Shown: positions 32,766 through 42,145 of the stretch, in pieces | Numbering within the stretch: the first letter of the stretch is position 1 | How the letters are laid out: each line of letters begins with the position of its first letter | Source: Polyodon spathula | Lineage: Eukaryota; Chordata; Actinopteri; Acipenseriformes; Polyodontidae | NCBI RefSeq assembly: GCF_017654505.1 | Contig: NC_054547.1 | Span: 21,259,975 to 21,323,974 of the forward strand | Reading direction: 5' to 3' | DNA length: 64,000 nt | Program-made: the position numbers and the translations under genes | Notes under the pieces: generated by a model | What the model was told of the DNA's origin: nothing | The model's database searches: none | What the model saw: the letters and a program-made list of their open reading frames with translations, nothing else

Positions 32766-33814
32766 TAATGCAGTATTTTGAATTGAAACTGACAAACATT
32801 GTCAACTATTAACCCTATCAGCAGTGAGTTTTAGAATGTTTTGATGAGCCCACTGGAGTGAATTTGTTTTTAAATTTTTCATCATTTTTCATATTTACAC
32901 TCTTCACATCGACACATTTGTTATTAGGCCTATTAGCAATTTATTGCACAATGAAAATATGTAAACAACTATTTCTTACAGTAAATAAACAAAACCAATA
33001 AATATAAATAGTTATTTAGAAAGGTTATGACAAAAATAACAGGTAATCAATAATTAACGATCAGAATTAACAACACATCCCGAAAAAAAAATAAGAGAGA
33101 GAGAGATATCACATCCGGGTAAACACGTGGTGAGGGTGAAGGCAGTGAGGAAAACGTAGGTCAGTGATCCTTGTCATGCTGTCTGAGCTGGGGCCACTCA
33201 ATGTTGAAGGTAAATATTCTTCACGAACACCTGATTCAGTAGCAGAATTTAAATCGGAATCAGAATTCAATATAATTTCTAGTACTTCTTTCCCACAGAG
33301 CATTTCTCGTCATTTTCCAGACATTGTTGATATTTTGTGACTGTGTTTGTTGTGTATAATTCCGTAAATATCTGGCAGATGGCGCAAGAGACTTCTGCAA
33401 TGTGTTACAGACAGATACAGATAATATCAGATTATCAACAGTTTTGTAGATTCAGTAAAGTTCCTAGTTCAAGTTCAAAGTTCAAAATTTGCAGAACATA
33501 CCGGTACATTCATACTCCCTGGGGACATTTAATTCAATGACTTACCAGTATGTTCGTGCTACTCAAAAGGTTAATCAGAACTGTGAATTTGGGTGCAGAC
33601 AACAGAGGATGAACACAAAAAACTATAGAATAACAGAACATTGAAAGAACCCTGGTTACTTTTCACTGTTTGGAACCACCCCTCAGGTATATGTGTGTTG
33701 CACTGTCATATCACTTAACATAGTTATCTGTTCTTTCTTATTCTTGGAATGGATAGGTGCCATTGAATCTAATAGGTGAAAAATATATGGGTTCTGGAAA
33801 TGCCGAGTTTCAAT
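32766..33814. other. Intergenic, nothing recognised
   Basis: AT-rich sequence, a GA-rich run at 33093-33107, no recognisable coding region. Confidence 0.5.
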
Positions 33815-34030
33815 CTCAATTTGAGATTGAGCTTCTCAAAACCACTAACTTCCCTACTGTGGCCCAGCACTTTCTCTAACCACTGAGCTACTTAAACCCA
33901 CTGACTTGACACTGCAGCCCAGCACTTTCTCCAGCCACTGAGCTAGACAAACACACTTCTCTAAACACAGATTCCCAGAACTCTCTCTAACCACTGAGCT
34001 AGTCAAACCTGTTACCTTCCACGCTGCAGC
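33815..34030 (-). repeat. Three tandem tRNA-like (A-box) segments
   Basis: On the minus strand AGCTCAGTGGTTAGAG, a near-perfect tRNA 5' arm with pol III A box, occurs three times (about 34000-33985, 33945-33930, 33890-33873), twice followed by AAGTGCTGGGC, with a period of about 60 bp. No complete B box or cloverleaf is present. Probably a tRNA-derived SINE whose head was tandemly duplicated. Confidence 0.55.
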
Positions 34031-34273
34031 CTATATTTCCATAATTATTAAATGCAGAGGGAACACAAGATTGAGCCTGCACCCAATGATTTATTCAGAT
34101 TAATGCTGAATGTTGCCTAATGTAAATTGTAGTTTTGATGAGGTGAGATTCAAACAGATTTTTTGTTTATGTAGTTACTCTGTTAAGAAAATTGCAGGAC
34201 AATGCAGTAGTTTCATCTTAACAGATTGTTTGTAGTAAATGTAAATTGTCATAAAACAAATTTACTAATACAA

Positions 34274-34274
<1 letters not shown>

Positions 34275-34314
<40 letters not shown>
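34275..34314. repeat. (TG)n microsatellite
   Basis: Twenty uninterrupted TG dinucleotides. Confidence 0.98.
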
Positions 34315-34315
<1 letters not shown>

Positions 34316-34819
34316 ATATAAAAATGATCATTGCCGCAATCGTAACTTTATAGGCAAAAAAAAAAATGCAATTAATACTTGTCTCTCTCTTACTTTTAAT
34401 AAGAAAGCAGCACCCTTATAGTTAGTGGCATTTGTGACAAGCTGCTGCTGAGAATTTACTAAAAAGTCTGGCACTTGTTTCTGGATGTCCCTTATGAAAA
34501 AATATATCAGCATAACACGGAGCGCAAGTCCTGGATCCACGTTGAAAGTCAGGGTAATTGTGCTGTCACTCTTTTTATATAGTCGAATAGTCCATTCGGA
34601 AGCAAGCGGAAAGCTAACTGGTGGAAGTTTAAATGATCTAACACTTTGGTCTTTGGAAAATTCAGACAGATTCTTAGATCATTATTCTGCCACACAGAAA
34701 GCATCCGAATAACTAATGAACCAAACTAGCAGATAGATTTCCGCTGTGCTTCTCGAAGCTTTAAAAATTATTTTTTATTAATGATTTGTCATAGATTTTT
34801 TAAAATCTCAATGTGGAAT

Positions 34820-35526
34820 TGTGACGGAAGGATGAGTTCTGGTGATGAATCTTCCTCCCGATCTGTGAGGGCACTAAAGAACGAGAGGAGAAGTATCTGG
34901 AAGGGCTGGCCAGTTCGTTTCCGGGTCAGGGAAGTGGGTCAGGCTGGAAAGAAGCAAGACTCTGTTGTAAGACCGTATTGATTTGAAAGGTAAATGAGAG
35001 GCAGCTGCAACGTTTACCTCGATATTATACGGGATTACATATAGTGGCCAGGGTAACGCTGATCTTTTCCTTCATTTGGGTAAATGTTCGGAGAGAGAAG
35101 GAGCTATAGAGGAGCTCTCATTGTTACAGAGAATTACGTGTTGTGTTTTGTTGTGTTTGTTTGTAATTGTCTGCGTTTTGGCCCACCAGACAGTTAACTC
35201 ACCTGTCCGGAGCTGTCGACCAGGGTCAGCACAATCCGGATCACCACTGCACGGAACCGTCACAAAATATAGTGTCTTCACCCACCACAAGCACGTCTGC
35301 ACTCACCCAGGACTGGTGACCGTGTGTTCGTTTTGTTCGGGACTGTGCCCTATTATTGCTATCCCCGCGCTTTACACATTGTTGTGTATAGCCGGGGATT
35401 TATTATTTAACGGTCACCAGACCTGTTAAATAAAAGCACCTTTTCCACTGGAAACTGTTGTCTGCCTGTCACTCCTGCATCGCATCACCGGTACACCTGT
35501 TCCCCTCCACTAGCCACTTTGCCACA
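34820..35526 (+). repeat. 5' LTR of the Gmr1-like element
   Basis: 707 bp, TGTGACGG to TTTGCCACA. The first about 190 bp match the start of the 3' LTR at 39696. A TTAAATAAAAGCACC signal near 35425-35440 may be the polyadenylation site. Confidence 0.9.
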
Positions 35527-35528
35527 CG

Positions 35529-35548
35529 TGGTGTCAGAAAACGGGATT
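35529..35548 (+). promoter_or_regulatory. Primer-binding-site-like motif
   Basis: TGGTGTCAGAAAACGGGATT begins two bases after the LTR. The same TGGTGTC...GGGATT pattern follows the LTRs at 12727 and, less exactly, 55104. I cannot name the tRNA. Confidence 0.6.
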
Positions 35549-35549
35549 T

Positions 35550-36551
35550 ATGGACCACAACGCACTTGCGGAGCTGCTGCAGGCGTTGGTAAGCAGACGC
35601 GATGCAGAGGAGAGAAGGAGGGAGGAGCGCTACACGGTGCTCATTGAGTGGGTAGGGCTGGCCGTTGCCGCAATGATGACCCCTTCAACAACACCACCGA
35701 TGTCAGCCCCGAAGGCATGGGTAATGAAGATGACGGCGGAGAATGATGCAGAGGCGTATTTGGTGGCATTCGAGTGGCTGGCTATCGCGGCGGCTTGGCC
35801 GCAGGAGTTCTGGTCCAGCCAGTTGGGACCCTGCCTGATCGGGGAGGCTCAGGCAGCCTACCAAGCCATGAATCACCATCACGCCACCGACTATGACCTG
35901 GTCAAGCAGGCTATCCTCCGCCGCCTTAATATAACCACAGAGACCCACCGGGCGCTGTTTAGGGAGTACGGGAGAGCCCCGGAGACACGCCCCAGGGTGG
36001 TCGCAGAGCGGTTGTGCGACCACATAGTCCATTGGCTGACCCCCGGGAAGAAGACCGTCCAGCAGATGGGGGAAACCATTGTGGTAGAGCAGTTCTGCCA
36101 TGTGGTCAGTGCCGAGACCCAGGCGTGGATACGGCGCCACAACCCCGACACCCTGGAGGAGGCTGTCAAACTGGCTGAAGACTTTGAGGACTCCCTGGCT
36201 TCTGGCCGGGTCGGAATCCTGTCTGCCCCTGCCCTTCGGAGCAGCCGACCTCTCCATCCCTCTCCTCCAACACCACCACTACCACCACCTTCGTTCCCAG
36301 GACCCAGACCTCCTAGAGAACCGACCCCATTGGCCCCATGGAGACCAAGGTTGGCCCCCAGCTGGGATAGAGGTGCTGCCCCTGCCCCATTGCCATACCA
36401 GCAGCGGGACAGATTTTTGACCTATGCCCCCTCTGTCCCTCCTATCTGTTTCAGGTGCAATCAGCTGGGACATCTGGCCAGGTCATGCCCCTCTGCCATG
36501 GAGTGTGATGTGGCCATGTGCAATTGGTCAGGAGGGGCCTTGTCTGATTAA
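35550..36551 (+). CDS. gag: Gag of the Gmr1-like element, with SCAN-like domain and CCHC knuckle
   Basis: A 333-residue intact frame beginning with ATG directly after the primer site. Residues about 55-120 are a helical capsid-like part. Residues about 130-220 match the pattern of the SCAN domain: Phe-Arg, WLTPGKKTVQQMGETIVVEQF, then AWIRRHNPDTLEEAVKLAEDF, close to the SCAN signature WL-P-x-x-x-T-K-E-Q-x-x-x-x-x-V-L-E-Q-F. SCAN is a dimerisation domain of vertebrate zinc-finger factors and is thought to derive from Gmr1-like Gag. A Pro-rich stretch (about 235-285) precedes a knuckle, CFRCNQLGHLARSC, with perfect C-x2-C-x4-H-x4-C. It would form the RNA-packaging particle. The start is chosen as the first ATG after the LTR. 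Confidence 0.88.
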   Translation: MDHNALAELLQALVSRRDAEERRREERYTVLIEWVGLAVAAMMTPSTTPPMSAPKAWVMKMTAENDAEAYLVAFEWLAIAAAWPQEFWSSQLGPCLIGEAQAAYQAMNHHHATDYDLVKQAILRRLNITTETHRALFREYGRAPETRPRVVAERLCDHIVHWLTPGKKTVQQMGETIVVEQFCHVVSAETQAWIRRHNPDTLEEAVKLAEDFEDSLASGRVGILSAPALRSSRPLHPSPPTPPLPPPSFPGPRPPREPTPLAPWRPRLAPSWDRGAAPAPLPYQQRDRFLTYAPSVPPICFRCNQLGHLARSCPSAMECDVAMCNWSGGALSD

Positions 36552-36860
36552 TGTGGTTTTAGGGAATGTGAAAACCCACGCATTAGTGGACACAGGGTGT
36601 GAGCAAACCTTGATTAGGACAGCTCTCTTGGGTGGTGTGTCGTGGCAGCCACAAGGTCAGGTGGCCATCTCCTGTATCCAGGAGACACGGCGGCATACCC
36701 CACATTAAAAGTATACTTATCGGTAGGACCGATAAAACGTCACCTCGTAGTCGGGGTGGCGGAAAGGTTGCCACACCCAGTTATTCTGGGCCGAGACTGG
36801 CCAAAATTCAAAGAATTAATGCAAATAATGGCAGTCTCAGCCACACACGTAAACGTGGCA
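36540..36860 (+). pseudogene. Gmr1-like aspartic protease remnant
   Basis: HALVDTGCEQTLI carries the Asp-Thr-Gly active site; the family's second-half motif appears as HPVILGRDWPKF near 36780-36815. The two halves are in different frames, with a shift near 36670-36690. It begins at the gag stop, so it was probably expressed by frameshift or readthrough. Confidence 0.8.
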
Positions 36861-37149
36861 GAAAAAAAAGGAATGGATTGGTGATGTGTTTCCTTTTCAC
36901 CCTGAAATGTTTTCCCCTCTTTTCCGTCCTAGAAAAACAAATAGGAGAGACAGACTGCGAAATGGGAGGGAGCGTCTTTGAGACAAGGCTGGGGTCTAGT
37001 GGGAGAGTGCTGCAATGGTAACAAACGCCAGTCAAAGGCAGTGGGAACGCAGTGCGACCGAGAGGGCGAGGTTACTGGACCGACTAGGGCAGAGGTTATT
37101 CCAGCCCCTCTCAATGTACCGGAACTGTTGGTTCCCCCGTCTTTTCCGA

Positions 37150-38180
37150 CCTAGGTCATGAGGCTCGTGCATGATTCCCTTTTGCGGGGCACCTCGGATC
37201 TGAGAAGACGAGGGAATGAATATTGGCTCGATTCTATTGGCTCAGTCTTCATACTGATGTGTCGAAATATGTAGCCACATACCCAGACTGCCAACGAGTA
37301 GTGCCGGGTCGAGTGTGCCCCACCCCTTTAGTCCCACTGCCCATTATTTCCACTCCTTTCGAGCGCATTGCAATGGACATAATGGGCCCTTTGCTACCTT
37401 CTGACTCTGGGTATATGCATATATTAGTAGTGGTGGATTATGCAACGCTATACCCGGAGGCAGTTCCATTTAGGTCCACTAGTGCAGCTGCAATAGCCAC
37501 CGAGTTAGCGCAGATTATGGCTAGAGTAGGGATCCCCAAGGAGATTTTGACTGATCACGGGACCAATTTTTTGTCCAAGACGTTACAGCAGGTGTACAAA
37601 ATATTAAAAATACGTCCCATCAGGACGTCCGTTTATCATCCACAATCGGACGGTTTGGTTGAACGCTTTAATCAGACTTTAAAGTCGATGCTGAGGTGAT
37701 TCGTAACACAGGAGCAGAAACATTGGGCATCGCTTCTTCCCTACCTCCTTTTTGTGGTGAGAGAAGTGCCACAGAGTTCAACAGGGTTCTCCCCCTTTGA
37801 GCTCCTGTATGGCCGGAAGCTTCGCGGCATTCTCGACCTGCTGAGGGAGGGGTGGGAGGAGCACAAAGGCTCGTATAAAAGTGTAGTGAAGTATGTGCTT
37901 CTACTACGAGATCGCCTGGATTTGGTTGGTCGTTTGGCCCAAGACAACCTCAGATCGGCTCAGCACCGACAGCAGCAGCATTACAACAATAATGCATGGA
38001 TTCGAACCTTTCCACCAGGGTACAAGGTAATGCTGCTACTTCCCTCATCAGAATCGAAACTGTGTGCTAAATGGCAGGGACCGTATGAGGTGATTCGGGC
38101 TATAAGGAAAGTAAATTATGAAACTAGACATCCCGATCGCTGAAATGAACGTGAAATTTATCATGTCAATTTGTTAAAGC
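37150..38180 (+). pseudogene. Gmr1-like integrase, upstream of RT
   Basis: The zinc-binding end is partly readable at 37150-37300 (RFYWLSLHTDVSKY, then CQRVVPG; one expected Cys of the CxxC reads Tyr). The core is open in 37223-37699: AMDIMGPLLPS (Asp), ILTDHGTNFLS (Asp) and YHPQSDGLVERFNQTLK (Glu), the full D,D,E set. A TGA at about 37697-37699 interrupts it, then 37754-38143 continues with FSPFELLYGRKLRG and a chromodomain-less C-terminal barrel (WQGPYEVI) to a second TGA near 38142. It lies before the polymerase, the reverse of normal gypsy order. Confidence 0.9.
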
Positions 38181-38229
38181 CCTGGCAGGCAAGGGAGGTC
38201 TTATTTATAGCCCCAGGCAATATGGAGGA

Positions 38230-39212
38230 TGATTTAGGTCCCTGTCCAGAGACCCCAAGCACAAGAGCGATTTCTATGGGGGAACAATTTGTTCCGGATC
38301 AGCAAAGAGAGCTGCGTAAGCTTATTGAGGAGTTCAGCGACGTTTTTTTTCTGACGTGCCCGGCAAAACAAACTTAGTTGAATATGACATTGTCTCTCTA
38401 CCAGGTGTCACAGTGCGAGAGAGACCATACCGGATCCCGGAAAGTCGGCGAAGTGGCGTTCGCAAAGAGGTATGGGATATGCTCGAGCTTGGGGTGATTG
38501 AACCTTCCAGGATAAGTGGTGCAGTCCGATCGTCATAGTGGCTAAGAAAGACGGCACCAACCGCTTCTGTGTGGATTTCAGAAAGGTGAACGCTATTGCT
38601 AAGTTCAATGCATATCCCATGACTCAGGTCGACGTACTTTTAGACAGACTGGGAAAAGCAAGGTTTATTTCCACTCTGGACCTGACAAAGGGATACTGGC
38701 AAATCCCTTTAACCCACAGCTCCAGAGAGAAAACCGCATTTTCAACACCAGAAGGGCTGTTCCACTTTAAAACCATGTAATTTGGGCTACATGGTGCGCC
38801 CGCTGCCTTTCAGAGACTGATGGACCAGGTTTTATGCCCACATCATGAATATGCTGGAGTGTATAGTGATGACGTGGTGATTTATAGCTCCACCTGGCAA
38901 GAGCATTTGGCTAGGGTTACAGCCATTCTTCAGTCTCTAAGGGAAGCCCACCTGACAGCTAACTTGAGGAAATGTGCGTTTGCCAAAATAGAGACTCAAT
39001 ATTTGGGATTTTTAATGAGGAATAGAAGGGTGAGACCTGCGGTCACCAAAATCCAGGCTTTGGTTGATACAGCGATCCCCAAAACCAAGACTCAGGTGAG
39101 GTCACTACTGTGCTTAGCCAATTATTACCGCTGCTTCATCCCCAAGTACGCCACAGTGGTTAACCCGTTGGTCGACCTCACCAAAAAGAGTGCTCCAAAT
39201 TTAATTAAATAG
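38230..39212 (+). pseudogene. Gmr1-like reverse transcriptase
   Basis: An N-terminal segment has FSDVF and RPYRIPESRR. Palm motifs follow: KKDGTNRFCVDFRKVNAI, STLDLTKGYWQIPL (catalytic Asp), then FHFKTM. A TAA at 38778-38780 breaks the frame just before the GLHGAPAAFQRLMD region. The catalytic pair reads VYSDDVVIYS, with Ser where Leu, Ile or Val is usual before the two Asp. The thumb reads CAFAKIETQYLGF. A shift near 38355 and a TAG at 39210-39212 are further breaks. The normal partner is the RNase H directly behind. Confidence 0.88.
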
Positions 39213-39660
39213 TCAGCTGAGTGTCAGGGGGCATTTGATACTATTAAGCGTACACTTTGCCAGGCCTCCACTCTTATCACACTGGATTTCACCAAGAGAT
39301 TCGTCCTCCACACCTCTCCATGCATTGGATGTAGGTTTGGGTGCAGTCTTGTCCCAAAAAGTGGCTGGAGTAGAGCACCCGATATTGTACCTGAGTAAAA
39401 AAATGTTACCTCGGGAACGCAACTACTCCGTACTACTCCGCAACTACTACTCACTCTTTACAATACTACCTGCTGGGACACTCATTTGATCTGGTCACAG
39501 ACCACGCCCCACTCAAGTGGTTAAGCACAATGAAGGACAGCAATGCCCGGATAACTCGGTGGTATCTGGCATTGCAGCCCTTCATGTACCACATGGTACA
39601 CCAAAATGCTGATTATTTTTCCCGGGAGGGGGGGAGTAATGGGGAAGGTAGATTTAGCCA
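39213..39660 (+). pseudogene. Gmr1-like RNase H remnant
   Basis: Pieces in two frames: ALDVGLGAVLSQ (the usual first Asp-Ala-Ser reads differently), YLSKKMLPRERNYSV (with Glu/Arg as in the family), and LVTDHAPLKWL with the later Asp. The frame ends near 39488 and resumes as RITRWYLALQPF to the purine-rich GGGAGGGGGGGAGTAATGGG (39619-39639). Confidence 0.8.
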
Positions 39661-39695
39661 AGTGTTCCTTCGGCTCCACTCTGAGCGGTGGAATA

Positions 39696-39910
39696 TGTGA
39701 CGGAAAGATGAGTTCTGGTGATGAATCTTCCTCCCAACCTGTGAGGGCGCTAAAGAACAAGAGGAGAAGTATCTGGAGGGGCTGGCCTGACCGTTCGTTT
39801 CCGGGTCAGGGAAGTGGGTCAGCCTGGAAAGAAGCGAGACTCTGTTGTAAGACCGTATTGATTTGAAAGGTAAACGAGAGGCAGCTTCAAGTAGTAAGGC
39901 AGCTGCAACC
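39696..39910 (+). repeat. 3' LTR of the Gmr1-like element, truncated
   Basis: It begins TGTGACGGAAAGATGAG and follows the 5' LTR to about 39886, then has about 20 bp of changed sequence and ends at a hAT-like terminus. The remaining about 500 bp of LTR are not found elsewhere in the window. Confidence 0.85.
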
Positions 39911-41560
39911 CATAGGCGCAGAGTTAGAAGGTGCAAAGGGGCATTTGCCCCTGCAATATTTATTTTGAGGGGGCACACCCTAAATAAAGCTATGTACATG
40001 GTGTACCTGCTACTGTACCAATGCAGTAGTTGTATGAACACATCAATACTGTAAACTTGTACGAAGGCATGCATCAGTGTGGATGACGTGATCATATGAT
40101 TATTTCAAATGAAAAATTTTATCCTGTAAAGAAGAGCCATACGTGCAATGCCGAGTAGGCTACAACATAATTTTTTTTTTTTAAAAGTTAGGTAAACTTT
40201 CCTTTAATGAAGTTATTTTTTTTTGTTTTATTTTAATTTAAATGTCATCGAGAAGATATGGAGGTGGATACCTCGTCAACCTCGGTGAAAACAAGCACTA
40301 GCACTAATGTTTCTGAAATGTTGGAGGATTCAAAAACAAACTGCTGCTGCCGCTACCTCAGATGAACCCCCATTACAATTTGTTTTATAAGATGCTACGG
40401 TGGGAAAAAGACATTTTCGAGAGGAATGGATTAAAACATACAACTGGCCCGTCTTTGATGAAAGGAACAATAGTTATTTGTAAACGTGTTCCATGTGCAA
40501 GAAGTAGAATATGTTTACATTTTCAACAAAGAATGAACACGACTTCATCTCGGTAGGTTTTGATAACTCAATAAAGGCAACCAAGCAATTTTGAAATCAT
40601 GAGTCTCGAATCACATTTCAATTGTGTAACTACAATATGAAACAGATGACACAAGCCGGGATGCTCTTTTTGATATTTTTACACGCATTACCTTTCTAGG
40701 TCGACAAGGTTTATCAGTTCGTGGCCATAGTGACTTGAATTCAGGTTTAATTCAGCTACTAAATCTCTGGAGTCAGGATAACATTGCATTGAAGCAGTGG
40801 CTTCAAAGGGATAAGAAATACAAATGGTTGTTGCGTGACGTTCAGAATTAAATTATTCACATTATTGCTGATGTGAAAGGAACTAATTGTTTTTCTGTTA
40901 TAGCTGATGAAACAGCATATGTTTCACAAATTGGTCAACTAAGCTTCTGCTTACAATAAGTGACCAGTGCATTGGAAGTGCTGTGAAGATTTTGTAGGGT
41001 TTTAGGGAGTCCAATGCAAAAATTCAGAGATGCCTTTCTCAGTACTTAACGACATGTTACTGAAGTTAGATATTTCTGACTCCCATGTACAATGCTACAA
41101 TGGGGCTGCCAGCATGTCAGGGTGTGTATCTGGTTTGCAGACCCACGTTAAAAGAAACCCAGTGTTGAGCCATGTTTGTGCATTGTAATTCACACTTTCT
41201 GAATCTGGCATTTCAGATGCGCTTAAATGTGTGCCTGCTTGTCAAAACTTTTTGAAGGACTTAATAGTGATGGTAAAGTCATCACCCAAGAGATTGGCAT
41301 TGTTTTAATTATTTCATAAGCCAATAGATGGACAGAGCAAGGTGTCTTAAGGATTGAGCCCATTGTGCCCAACAAGATGGACAATGCGGATTAAGAGTGC
41401 AAAATCTTTTCTGACAAACTAAAAAAGTCTGATTGAGTTTCTGGCTGATTTTGCACATCAGAACAATCTTTCAGTGGCTTGCGATGCCTCAGACCTATTT
41501 AAGATCTGCTTTTTAAAAATCACCTTGCTCTTCTAACACACATGCAGTCACAACGAACTT
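39911..41560 (+). pseudogene. hAT-family transposon remnant
   Basis: The left end, CATAGGCGCAGAGTTAG with GGGGCATTTGCCCC just inside, resembles hAT termini of animals. Coding traces from about 40240 on the plus strand match hAT transposases in order: ADETAYVSQIGQLSFC near 40900-40960, CYNGAASMSG near 41090-41120 (the family has D/N-G-A-x-M-x-G), HVCAL near 41175, and CPTRWTMR near 41368-41392 (the family PTRW motif). Many stops and shifts occur. No right terminus or eight-base duplication was found, so the element is truncated. It interrupts the Gmr1-like 3' LTR and is therefore probably younger than it, or was joined by deletion. Confidence 0.65.
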
Positions 41561-41944
41561 GATTAGTGGTTTTTTGTATAAATTAACATGATCACAAATA
41601 AGATGAATTAAACCTTTTTTAAACTTGTAGATAGTTGGTAATAGCATATTTGGTGGAATGGATAGCCTAATTTTAAAGACCACCCTAAACTATTATAAGA
41701 GTTCCACAAGGTTGCATCCTCTCACAAGTAGACATGGTGTCGATAAAAATGTTTTCATATTTTACTGGGTTTTAATGTTTATTTTTCGTAAACGTTATTT
41801 AGTGTATTTTATGATTGTCAGTTTGTATCTTACATGCGTTTTTAGATTACCTGTTTCACTCACGAGCAAACAATGACATTTTTTTATTTTAATGACATTT
41901 TATTATGCTCCAAAGATTTGATTTGCTGTTGGTGGTTAAAAAAA

Positions 41945-42145
41945 AGGGGCTTGTGGGCTCCTGAGGATGCACCTATAGCTTGGAGATCGCCAGCTCGAAT
42001 GCAAGCTATTCCACTGCTGATCTTGGACGGGAGTTCCTAGGGGGCGGTGCACAATTGGTCAAGCAATGCCTGGTTGGGGTAGGGGTTAGGTTGGCTGGGG
42101 AGTCTTTGGCTCACCGCACACCAACAACCCCTACATTTATACTGT
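41945..42145 (+). repeat. tRNA-derived SINE
   Basis: GGGCTCCTGAGGATGC... and GATCGCCAGCTCGAATGC (B-box-like) are followed by TATTCCACTGCTGATC, GGACGGGAGTTCCTAGGGGG, GCACAATTGG and GGCTCACCGCACACCA. This resembles a SINE I remember from sturgeon-type sequence. The left A box is weak. Confidence 0.6.

Larger units (their letters stand above)
34820..39910 (+). mobile_element. Gmr1-like Ty3/gypsy LTR retrotransposon with integrase before RT
   Basis: The order is 5' LTR, gag (SCAN-like plus knuckle), protease, integrase, reverse transcriptase, RNase H, start of 3' LTR. This pol order, unlike ordinary gypsy elements, defines the Gmr1-type group known from deuterostomes. The 5' LTR is complete; the 3' LTR begins at 39696 and is lost after 39910, where a hAT-like remnant begins. 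gag is intact, but pol carries several stops. Related LTR relics are at 11605, 32030 and 62849. Confidence 0.9.
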
